NCBI GenBank assembly: GCA_966128725.1
Contig: CBHYLN010000101.1
Span: 1 to 18,592, forward strand
Length of the DNA: 18,592 bases
Direction: 5' to 3'
From: JAFDZV01 sp966128725
Lineage (GTDB): Bacteria; Bacteroidota; Ignavibacteria; OLB7
This document shows positions 1 through 6,841 of this stretch, piece by piece (the stretch's first letter is position 1; the number at the start of each line of letters is the position of its first letter). The notes below the pieces were generated by a model, which saw only the letters and a list, made by a program, of their open reading frames with translations, was not told where the DNA came from and did not search any database. The translations under genes were made by a program, and so were the position numbers.

Positions 1-60
1 GTCATCGCCCATACGCTGCCTCGGCGGCGTCCGGTCCTCTCAGGTATCTGGTTGCCCCAC

Positions 61-97
61 AAAAGAACGGCCCGCCCCAACGAATCGGGACGGGCCG
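61..97 (-). terminator. Intrinsic terminator of the susC-susD operon
   Basis: On the minus strand, about 36 bases after the susD stop, a GC-rich hairpin has 7-bp arms CGGCCCG/CGGGCCG (68-74 with 91-97). Three further C:G pairs lie inside, past one mismatch. It is followed directly by TTCTTTT (61-67 read in reverse). Stem plus T-rich tract is the classical Rho-independent layout, and the position fits the end of the operon. It is the only terminator in the window with a convincing T tract. Confidence 0.75.
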
Positions 98-132
98 GTG
101 TGCCCATCATCTCCTATAATGGGGCACGTTCT

Positions 133-1503
133 CTACGGACCAGTGATCTGATCCACGAGATTGTCGTTATCCCTCGGCGTGTTCGGGTTGGCGTTCTTCT
201 CGCTCGATGGATAAATCCACCGCTTCGGCACACCAGCCTCACGCGTGGTTCCGGTACGGCGCTCGTCGGTGTACGACTGGCCTTCCAGGAACAGCTCCAG
301 ATACTTCTGCTTCAAGGCCTGTGCAATCAACGCATCCTTGTTGCCAACGCCCACGTTTGGCAGGCCCGCGCCAGTGCGAATGATGTTGATGGCATCGGCC
401 GCCTTCGCGGGGTTGCCCACGCGAGCTTCGCATTCGGCGATGATGAGCACGGTTTCCTCGTACGACATCATCGGGAAATCATCGGCGAACTGCGAATACT
501 TCTTCAGCCCGCTGATGTTGGTTGGATCCAGTTCCGACGCCGTGGCATTCGGCTCGTTGTGCGCGGCAAACCCCACGTACTGCGTGTCGGCGTTCATCGT
601 GAAGTATTCGGCCAGGCGATTGTCGCCGGGCTCGCTCTTCAACGAGTCGATGAACGCCTTCTCCACGCGGATAGGCTCGCCCTCGTTGCCAACCCAGTGA
701 CCCCACGGCGACACCTCGTTCGGGTTGTCGCTGTACACGGCCATCAGGCTGGTTCCCGGCGTTGCAATGCCCTGGTTTGCCTCCGCCAGCGCTTCGGCAT
801 ACTTCTTGACATGCAGATAATACCGGGCCTTCAGCGAATGGATCACCGCGATCCAGGTTGCGCCATCGCCGGCGAAGTTCAGATCCTGATCCAGCGGCGC
901 GGAATTCGCCATGCGGGTCAGCGCATCGTCAAGCAGACGCTGCACCTCGGCATAGGCGTCGGCCTGCGACACGAACGTTGGCGCATTCAGCCCCTTGATA
1001 ACAATCGGGATCGAGCCGTACATCGCCGCCAGCTCGCCGAACACCATTGCCTTGTAGGTCTCGGAAATGCCGATGAGGGTGTTGCGCACCTTCTCGTTAT
1101 CGCCGCCGAACACCACCGTTGGCGCAATGGTCTCGATATCGTTGGCCAGCTTCACCGCGCGATACGCGTTCAGCCAGTTATCGTTGGTTGGCCCGTCCTC
1201 GTTCATCACGTACGCCGTCCAGGCCAGCGGCTGCACGCGGCCAACGCCGGTGCCGGCCATCTGCCACGACCATATGCTGTTCACACGCGAACGATCACCG
1301 GCATAGAAATCGCCGGCCACCGACTGCAACGCCACAAACACGCCAAGCATGCCGTCGCGCGACTTGATCTTGTCCTCGTTGATGCCGTTCGGCGAGTTGT
1401 TCACCGTGCGGTCGATTTCGCAACCGCTTAACGAAAACACGCTCACCGCCACGGCCAGGCTCATCAGTGCCCGAAGGCAGGTTGTTCTATTGGTAAGTCT
1501 CAT
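133..1503 (-). CDS. SusD/RagB-family outer-membrane lipoprotein
   Basis: Surface lipoprotein that captures substrate and acts as the lid over a SusC-type TonB-dependent channel. The N-terminus is a lipoprotein signal with lipobox L-S-G-C and lipidation Cys at residue 28. The helical TPR-like core is visible around 'WIAVIHSLKARYYLHVKKYAEALAEA'-type sequence in the middle. The C-terminal family signature begins near residue 348 (YEETVLIIAECEARVGNP, followed by AINIIRTGAGLPN). The length is 456 residues, at the short end for the family. I chose the ATG at 1503 (MRLTN) because GGGAGA lies 9 bases before it. The in-frame ATG at 1512 sits directly against that site and is less likely, and would add only three residues. 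The gene follows susC by 17 bases, so the two are cotranscribed and probably form one complex. The substrate cannot be read from the sequence, and no glycosidase or protease lies nearby. Confidence 0.93.
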   Translation of the reverse strand: MRLTNRTTCLRALMSLAVAVSVFSLSGCEIDRTVNNSPNGINEDKIKSRDGMLGVFVALQSVAGDFYAGDRSRVNSIWSWQMAGTGVGRVQPLAWTAYVMNEDGPTNDNWLNAYRAVKLANDIETIAPTVVFGGDNEKVRNTLIGISETYKAMVFGELAAMYGSIPIVIKGLNAPTFVSQADAYAEVQRLLDDALTRMANSAPLDQDLNFAGDGATWIAVIHSLKARYYLHVKKYAEALAEANQGIATPGTSLMAVYSDNPNEVSPWGHWVGNEGEPIRVEKAFIDSLKSEPGDNRLAEYFTMNADTQYVGFAAHNEPNATASELDPTNISGLKKYSQFADDFPMMSYEETVLIIAECEARVGNPAKAADAINIIRTGAGLPNVGVGNKDALIAQALKQKYLELFLEGQSYTDERRTGTTREAGVPKRWIYPSSEKNANPNTPRDNDNLVDQITGP

Positions 1504-1512
1504 TGTTGTCAT

Positions 1513-1518
1513 TCTCCC
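1513..1518 (-). promoter_or_regulatory. Shine-Dalgarno site that decides the susD start
   Basis: GGGAGA on the minus strand lies between the susC stop (1521-1523) and susD. It is 0 bases from the first possible ATG (1512) and 9 bases from the second (1503). The spacing favours the second. Confidence 0.6.
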
Positions 1519-1520
1519 GA

Positions 1521-4500
1521 TTAATAGGTGAGCGCTAGGCTGAAGCGTACCGAACGCGTCTGCGGCAACGTGAAGTAGTCAAATCCGCGTCCTTCCGCCT
1601 GCTGGAAGTTGTTCACCTCCGGATCGTAGCCGGTGTAATCGGTAATCGTAAACAGATTGCGGGCCGAGATACCGAACGAGACCGTCTCGATGCCCCAGTC
1701 CTTCAGCCCATCCCAGCGGTATTCGGCATGCACCTCGCGCAGCTTGATGTAGGAACCATCTTCCATCACGGCCTCGTCGGCGCCATCGAGGAAGTTGTTC
1801 GCGTACTGGCGATAGTAGGACTTGCGCGTTGCCTGAACCGGGTTGGCCGAGTCGCTGTAGTCCATCACGGCCTCGCCGCGATCGTTGAACCACGGATCGT
1901 CGCGATCCTTGGTGTCGCCGTGCGTGCCGAAGTTGTACAACGCACCGCGCGTGCCGTTCCACACATCCTGGCCAAACGAGGCGTCCACAAGGAATCCGAT
2001 TGTCAGATCCTTGAAGAGCGTGAACTCGTTGTTCCACGACATCGTGAAGTCGGGATTGGTGTTGCCGATGTTCTGCAACTCGGGGTCGATCAACGGCGAA
2101 CCCTTGAACGCATTGCCGAAGTAATCCTCGGCCACCAGCGTATCGCCGGCACGGCTCACGTACCGATCACCGGAATACACGCGATTGCCGTTGATGTCGC
2201 GCAACCAGCCGGTTCCGCGCATGATGCCCAGCGGCTGGCCAACCATTGCAACGTTGGTTACGCCGGTGAAGCCGCCTTCGATCTGTATGAATTCCGTTCC
2301 GGTAAGCGCGGCCCCGGCCGGCTTCACGCGCAGCTCCGTTACCTCGTTCTTGAACGTGCTGTACTGGACGGTCGTGCTCCAGGAGAAATTCTCCGTGCTG
2401 ACCGGCGTTGCATTCAGCGCAAGCTCGATACCGCTGTTCTTCATCGAACCTGCGTTGCGGAGCTGCTGGTCGTAACCGGTTGAACCGGATACCGGCACGA
2501 AGAGAATCAGGTCGTCGATCGTGGCCTGGTAATACGTGGCCTCCAGGCCGATACGGTTGTCGAGCAAACCGAGATCAAGGCCCACTTCAATCTCGGTGCT
2601 GGTCTCGGGGCTGATATCCGCATTGCCGCTTACCACGTATTCCTGTGGCGTGCTGGAGCTTTGGCGGATACCGATGAAGCCGTTACGTCCGGCCGAGGTT
2701 GGGCGGTCCCACGGATCGGGGAAGCCGTACGTGCCATACAGGAAGTTGGTGGCATACGCGCCCGGCAGTGTCGGCGAACCGGCCTGGCCGTACGATGCGC
2801 GCAGGCGCAGGTTGGAGATCACGTCCTTCGAGCTCTCCATGAACGACTCATCGGAGATCGTGTACGCAAGGCCGAACTTCGGGTAATAATGCTCCAGCTT
2901 CGACTCGCCGAACGTGGAGCTGGCATCCTGGCGGATTGCGCCGGTAAGGCTCAGACGGTTCCACAACGTGGCGGTTGCCTGGAGGAACAATCCTCGCGTC
3001 ACCGATTCACCACGGTCGGACGAAGCGTCCTTCGCCGAGCCGGCGGGAATCTCGTCGAAGAACGACAGCGTGCTGGATGACGACGCCTCCGTGCTGCTGC
3101 TGCTTTCCCAGATCCACTGCGAGCCAAGCGTAACGTTCAGGTTCACTTCATCGCTGAGATCCTTGTTCAAGGTGGCTGCCAGATCGGCGTTCACCGTGCT
3201 GACCGAGAAGCGGGACTGGTCGATCTCGCCTTCCCGATTCGGTGAATCAGCCGATCCAACCGCAAGGCGCTTTACGTTGAAGTGATCGTAACGGTCAACA
3301 CCAATGCGTCCGTTTATTGCCAGATAGTCCAGCGGGTTCCAGTCAACCGACGTGCTGTGGATGAAGCGGTTGATGTCGGTTGTGAACGTGTTGAAATGCT
3401 GTGTCCAGATCGGGTTGTCGTAGAACGCGAAACGGCGTTCGGTTACGCCGTCGGGCTCCAGATAGACGTTGTTGTTGAACTCGGGCGGCGTCCGCAGCGA
3501 CCCCAGCAGAATGCCGGATGTGTTGCTCCCGGTCTGCGGCAGATCGTTGTGAATCGAGACGTAGTTCGAGTTGGCCTGCACATACACCTTCGGCAGCATC
3601 TCCGCGCCCAGATTCAGGCGCAGGCTGCGGCGGTCCAGTTCCGAACCGATCACGTATCCCTGATCGGTTGTCCACGTGCCCGTGGCCATGTAGTTCATCG
3701 GGCCGGACGCTCCGGACACCGTTAACGTATTCTCCACGGACGTGCCGGTGCGGAACACATCCTGATCGTGCGCGAACGTTGGCGTGCCGCCAGCCAGCTT
3801 TGCACCGTAGGAGTTCGAGCTGCCCGGCGTGCCGTTGTCGCCATTGGTGCCCGGCTTGTAGGGAACCGCCTGCCCGTAGATGGTTTGCAGCGGCACCGAA
3901 CCAACCTTCGTATCGGTCTGCACCGACGAGCTGAGCGTCACCGTTGCCGGCTTGTCGCCGCGGGCATGCCCACGTTTGGTGGTGATCAATACCACGCCGT
4001 TTGCCGCGCGCGAGCCGTAGATGGCCGCGGCCGAGGCGCCCTTCAGAATCTGGATGGACTCGATGTCCGACGGGTTGATGTCCACCGCCCGGTTGGCAAG
4101 CTGAACGTTGCCGCCCTGGAAGTCCGACCCCTTCACCGAACTGTTGTCCAGAATGGCGCCGTCGATCACGTACAGCGGCTCCGATCCACCGGAGATTGTC
4201 TTGCGACCGCGGATGGTGATGTATGTGCCCGCGCCCGGAACACCGGAGGTGCGCGTTACCTGCACACCTGTCACGCGGCCGGAGATGGCATCGATCGCGT
4301 TCGGCGTAACCGCGCGCGCGATATCCGTCCCCTCCACGCTGCCGATAACGTTGCCAAGCTTCTTGCGATCAGTTTCGCCGCTGAGGCCGATCACAACAAT
4401 TTCGTTCTGCTGAAGCGGAGCAACAGCCAGATCGAAGTTCACGGTTGCAGTCTGGCCCGCCGACACAGTAACAGGCTTGCTGACATGTTTGAAGCCCACT

Positions 4501-4802
4501 GCACGCGCTTCCACCTTGTACTGGCCTACGGGAATACGGTTGATGGTGAACTTGCCATAACGATCGGCCACGCCACCGTACGACGTGCCGACAACAACGA
4601 TTGTAGCACCGGATACCGGGTTTCGCGACCCGGCTTCAAGCACCGTGCCGGTGATCTTCTGGTCCTGTTGAGCTGCCATGCTGCCCCCGCAGGCAAGCAG
4701 TAGCGCGGCCGACCATCCTAGGATCGGAATACCCGCACCCCTCCAGCCTCGACGACATGCTGCCGTCCGAATGGAACCGCATGTGGTTTCTGAGATGCCC
4801 AT
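1521..4802 (-). CDS. SusC/RagA-family TonB-linked outer-membrane transporter
   Basis: A 22-stranded beta-barrel importer of the SusC/RagA type, energised by TonB-ExbB-ExbD, that takes up a nutrient delivered by its SusD partner. The 1093 residues begin with a signal sequence (hydrophobic stretch about 25-44, probable cleavage after SMAA). Next come a carboxypeptidase-regulatory-like domain (about 48-126), a TonB-box-like segment near 131-140 (QQNEIVVIGL) and the plug domain (about 145-280). The plug carries the hallmark SusC motifs EPLYVIDGAILDN (208-220) and IQILKGASAAAIYGSRAANG (250-269). The barrel follows and ends in an aromatic residue (SLALTY). The start is supported by AGGAG six bases upstream. 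Full length and intact. The leader of about 370 bases, with a Cys-rich mini-ORF and several hairpins, suggests regulation after transcription starts. The substrate is unknown; a sulfur compound is a guess from the leader only. Confidence 0.95.
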   Translation of the reverse strand: MGISETTCGSIRTAACRRGWRGAGIPILGWSAALLLACGGSMAAQQDQKITGTVLEAGSRNPVSGATIVVVGTSYGGVADRYGKFTINRIPVGQYKVEARAVGFKHVSKPVTVSAGQTATVNFDLAVAPLQQNEIVVIGLSGETDRKKLGNVIGSVEGTDIARAVTPNAIDAISGRVTGVQVTRTSGVPGAGTYITIRGRKTISGGSEPLYVIDGAILDNSSVKGSDFQGGNVQLANRAVDINPSDIESIQILKGASAAAIYGSRAANGVVLITTKRGHARGDKPATVTLSSSVQTDTKVGSVPLQTIYGQAVPYKPGTNGDNGTPGSSNSYGAKLAGGTPTFAHDQDVFRTGTSVENTLTVSGASGPMNYMATGTWTTDQGYVIGSELDRRSLRLNLGAEMLPKVYVQANSNYVSIHNDLPQTGSNTSGILLGSLRTPPEFNNNVYLEPDGVTERRFAFYDNPIWTQHFNTFTTDINRFIHSTSVDWNPLDYLAINGRIGVDRYDHFNVKRLAVGSADSPNREGEIDQSRFSVSTVNADLAATLNKDLSDEVNLNVTLGSQWIWESSSSTEASSSSTLSFFDEIPAGSAKDASSDRGESVTRGLFLQATATLWNRLSLTGAIRQDASSTFGESKLEHYYPKFGLAYTISDESFMESSKDVISNLRLRASYGQAGSPTLPGAYATNFLYGTYGFPDPWDRPTSAGRNGFIGIRQSSSTPQEYVVSGNADISPETSTEIEVGLDLGLLDNRIGLEATYYQATIDDLILFVPVSGSTGYDQQLRNAGSMKNSGIELALNATPVSTENFSWSTTVQYSTFKNEVTELRVKPAGAALTGTEFIQIEGGFTGVTNVAMVGQPLGIMRGTGWLRDINGNRVYSGDRYVSRAGDTLVAEDYFGNAFKGSPLIDPELQNIGNTNPDFTMSWNNEFTLFKDLTIGFLVDASFGQDVWNGTRGALYNFGTHGDTKDRDDPWFNDRGEAVMDYSDSANPVQATRKSYYRQYANNFLDGADEAVMEDGSYIKLREVHAEYRWDGLKDWGIETVSFGISARNLFTITDYTGYDPEVNNFQQAEGRGFDYFTLPQTRSVRFSLALTY

Positions 4803-4808
4803 ACTGAT

Positions 4809-4813
4809 CTCCT
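4809..4813 (-). promoter_or_regulatory. susC Shine-Dalgarno site, partly inside a start-codon hairpin
   Basis: AGGAG lies 6 bases before the ATG at 4802. GAGAT (4807-4811), which overlaps the site, can pair with ATCTC in codons 3-5 (4792-4796). The resulting 5-bp hairpin carries the start codon in its 10-base loop. The site itself is clear; the hairpin is short and may be chance. Confidence 0.6.
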
Positions 4814-4870
4814 ATGAATTGATATGCGGATCAACGCAGGCGGCACGCGGCGAACACGGCATGTGCTCGC

Positions 4871-4942
4871 ACGCATGGTACATGCGTTCTGTCCGCTGTC
4901 CGATAGTCTATCGAACGTTGCACACGGCTGCCCAGCCGCGTG
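4871..4942 (-). repeat. Three successive inverted repeats in the susC leader
   Basis: Read on the minus strand, three near-perfect inverted repeats stand in a row between the Cys mini-ORF and susC. The first, at 4921-4942, pairs CGGCTG with CAGCCG, plus three outer pairs past one mismatch. The second, at 4901-4913, has 6-bp arms CGATAG/CTATCG around one base. The third, at 4871-4887, has 7-bp arms ACGCATG/CATGCGT around three bases. They could be RNA hairpins of an attenuator or DNA operators; the very short loops of the first two (one or two bases) would need opening by a pair in RNA and fit palindromic protein sites equally well. No T tract follows any of them. Confidence 0.5.
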
Positions 4943-4966
4943 GATCACATCATGTTGTCCGCATGG

Positions 4967-5014
4967 TCAATTGGCAGCGACCAGACAGCAACGGTTGATG
5001 TGTCGGCGATACAT
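4967..5014 (-). CDS. Putative Cys-containing leader peptide upstream of susC
   Basis: A 15-codon ORF, MYRRHINRCCLVAAN, with the strong Shine-Dalgarno AAGGAG (5019-5024) four bases before its ATG. It ends 164 bases before susC. Two adjacent Cys codons (TGC TGT) are positions 9 and 10. The Arg-Arg-His-Ile and Cys-Cys pattern recalls, from memory, the RRHVDL-type and poly-Cys leader peptides found ahead of sulfur-uptake operons in actinobacteria. There, ribosome stalling at Cys codons when cysteine is scarce switches the downstream genes on. Codons 13-14 (GCTGCC, 4973-4978) are complementary to GGCAGC inside the first downstream inverted repeat (4927-4932), so ribosome position could influence which pairing forms. 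This is inference; translation of the ORF is supported only by its Shine-Dalgarno site and placement. It could be a chance ORF. Confidence 0.5.
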   Translation of the reverse strand: MYRRHINRCCLVAAN

Positions 5015-5149
5015 GGTTCTCCTTGTGAAAGGTGTTCTGACTGGACAGAATGAGTGGGGGATGATTCCGGGGGTGCTCTTGCGAGGACGGACCAAAACCA
5101 GCGCCTCGGCAGATGGCGTTGGATCGGCTGCGTGTGTTATGGGACAACG

Positions 5150-5163
5150 AATGCATACGCATT
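5150..5163 (-). promoter_or_regulatory. Palindrome just downstream of the predicted susC transcription start
   Basis: AATGC-ATAC-GCATT is a perfect inverted repeat with 5-bp arms and 4-base spacing. It lies roughly 10-25 bases past the expected start of the susC transcript, where a repressor could bind. Short enough to be chance. Confidence 0.2.
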
Positions 5164-5179
5164 TCAAATTGTTTCCGGC

Positions 5180-5231
5180 GTAAAATAGTGATAACACATA
5201 CCGGATAACAACCTGCGCCTTGCGTTTTTTT
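5180..5231 (-). promoter_or_regulatory. Candidate susC-susD promoter
   Basis: Minus strand: TTG (5209-5211), 21 bases, then TATTTTAC (5180-5187), close to the Bacteroidota TAnnTTTG box. The first A of an A7 run (5225-5231) lies about 20 bases upstream of the TTG, where an UP element would be. Transcription would start near 5174, giving a leader of about 370 bases that contains the Cys mini-ORF and the three inverted repeats. Confidence 0.45.
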
Positions 5232-5506
5232 CAACGTTACGGGCTAAGCCTGCCTCCTAAACCATAGGGCTTGCGAAGTGGAGTTTTTGGGTGGTTGGTG
5301 ATGGTCAGCAAAGGCCCCTGATTCCCGCCTCGCATGGCGGCGAAAGAACACCGGGCATACACATCAAACGCACATATAGCACGGATACACAGGTCGGTCG
5401 GATACGCCTGGGCTACGGTAAAGCCCCGGCATTGCCCCACGGAGAACACATCGCCCCGGCCGCGAAGCCCCACACAACAGCGGCCACGGCGCTTTACGGC
5501 AACCGC
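5232..5506. other. Gap between the TolC-like gene and the susC promoter, no gene seen
   Basis: No believable coding sequence: the minus-strand frame across 5237-5473 opens with GTG, has no Shine-Dalgarno site and matches no family I know. A small hairpin (CCGCC 5325-5329 with GGCGG 5336-5340) lacks a T tract, so I cannot point to a terminator for the efflux operon here. Confidence 0.5.
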
Positions 5507-6841
5507 TTAACGCAACAGACCCGCGGCATACAGCAGCTCGGCCTCGCCCAGCTTTACCTCGTACAGCGCGGTGGACAAACGCCCCTCCGCTTCCACGAAT
5601 CCGTTCTGGGCTTCGCGAAGTTCCAGAGCAATGATCGAGCCGGCGCGGAATCTCTCCAACGCCACATCCAGGTTCTCGCGGGCAATCGCCACGTTCTCCC
5701 GCTCGAGCGCCACCAGCGCCAATCGATTGCTGTACCGATCGTACGCCGAACGCAGCGCCGAGCGCAGTTGCGCGGCAGCATCGTTGTATGCAAGCTCGGC
5801 GCCTGCAACCGCGAGGCTTGCGTTCTCGGCAGCGCGGTTCGTGTTCAACCCGTCGTACAGGTTCATCGACAACGTCACCCCGTAGTTCGGGCCGGCGGTG
5901 CGATTGCTGGCGATCAGCGAAGCCTGGTTGCGCGTCTGCTGCAGCGCGTATCCAAGGCTCAGGCCAACACGGGGATAACGATCGGCATCCACCACGGCGC
6001 GATCCACCCCGGCGATGTCGCGCGCCAGACGCAGCCCACGAAGCTCCACGTTGAAGGCCAGCGCGGAATCCACCAGCGACTGATACGCCAGCTCCGGTCG
6101 CGGCTGCAACACATCCTCCACACGAAACTCCGTCTCAAGCGGGCGTGCCAGCAGCAGATTCAGCGCGGTCCTGGCATTACGAAGCTCCACCTCCTGCCGC
6201 AAACGCGCCGAACGGTCGGCATTCACGTCCACCCGCGCCTGCAACAGCTCGCGCTTGGAGAACTGGCCGGCGTCGTGCTTCAACTCGGCAAGGCGCACCC
6301 GCTCCAGCGAAAGCGCCAGCGCCGAATCGGCAATCCCAAGTCGACGAGCGTTCACCACCACCAGGTAATACGCATCGTTCACACGGCGACGCAATGCCTG
6401 CCGTGCTGTCTCCAGATCAAGCTCGGCGGCATCGCGCTCCAGCTTCAATTGGTCCATCCGCCGGAACATCCTGAACCCGTCGAACACGGTCCAGGTGGCG
6501 GTGATGCCGGCATTGCCCGTGCTGGAGGAGGCGCCGGAGCGCTCGATTGTTTCGCCGCTGGAAAGCTGCTGCGCCGAACTTGTGAGCGCGCCGTTGTACC
6601 CGGCGGCTAGGTCCAGCCGGGGCAGGAATCCGGCCGCGCCCGGGCTCACGTTGTTGCGGGCGATCCCGACCTGATTGGCCGCGCGCAACACGCTCCAATT
6701 GGCCCCAAGCGCCTCGGCCACCGCCGCATCAAGCGTCAGCACCGGCTGTGCCCGAAGCCTGCCTGGCGATGCCGCAACAGCGCCCACAACAAGCGCGGCG
6801 GCCAGAACCGCCATCGGAATACGCACACGCGAATCATGCAT
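5507..6841 (-). CDS. TolC-family outer-membrane efflux protein
   Basis: Outer-membrane exit duct of the tripartite pump encoded just upstream. 444 residues: a signal peptide (about 1-31, ending LRA) followed by two outer-membrane-efflux (OEP) repeats. The first opens with the typical LTLDAAVAEALGANWSV (35-51). Long alpha-helical stretches rich in Ala, Arg and Leu follow (for example the ETARQALRRRVNDAYYLVVV region), and the second repeat repeats the pattern (AIARENLDVALERFRAGS). I chose the ATG at 6841, because a signal peptide follows it and because it overlaps the end of the permease gene by 8 bases (ATGCATGA), suggesting coupled translation. An in-frame upstream ATG at 6940 would add 33 non-signal residues inside the permease gene. 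The drug or metabolite exported is not known. Confidence 0.92.
   Translation of the reverse strand: MHDSRVRIPMAVLAAALVVGAVAASPGRLRAQPVLTLDAAVAEALGANWSVLRAANQVGIARNNVSPGAAGFLPRLDLAAGYNGALTSSAQQLSSGETIERSGASSSTGNAGITATWTVFDGFRMFRRMDQLKLERDAAELDLETARQALRRRVNDAYYLVVVNARRLGIADSALALSLERVRLAELKHDAGQFSKRELLQARVDVNADRSARLRQEVELRNARTALNLLLARPLETEFRVEDVLQPRPELAYQSLVDSALAFNVELRGLRLARDIAGVDRAVVDADRYPRVGLSLGYALQQTRNQASLIASNRTAGPNYGVTLSMNLYDGLNTNRAAENASLAVAGAELAYNDAAAQLRSALRSAYDRYSNRLALVALERENVAIARENLDVALERFRAGSIIALELREAQNGFVEAEGRLSTALYEVKLGEAELLYAAGLLR

Noticed and set aside
52..1431. Long plus-strand ORF of 459 codons opposite susD
   Set aside because: It mirrors the real SusD gene in a GC-rich region, has Arg/His-rich composition and no family motif. 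The same applies to the long antisense frames at 7038-10139 (opposite the permease) and 13163-15928 (opposite the glycosyltransferase).
4803..5180. Cobalamin or other known riboswitch upstream of the TonB-dependent transporter
   Set aside because: I looked for the conserved B12-box type core (GCCACTG) and found none, and no other riboswitch core I know is recognisable. A covariance-model search would settle it.
4950..5234. 94-codon minus-strand ORF in the susC leader
   Set aside because: No Shine-Dalgarno site, no hydrophobic or domain pattern, and it crosses the predicted promoter. The much shorter MYRRHINRCC ORF in another frame has the ribosome site.
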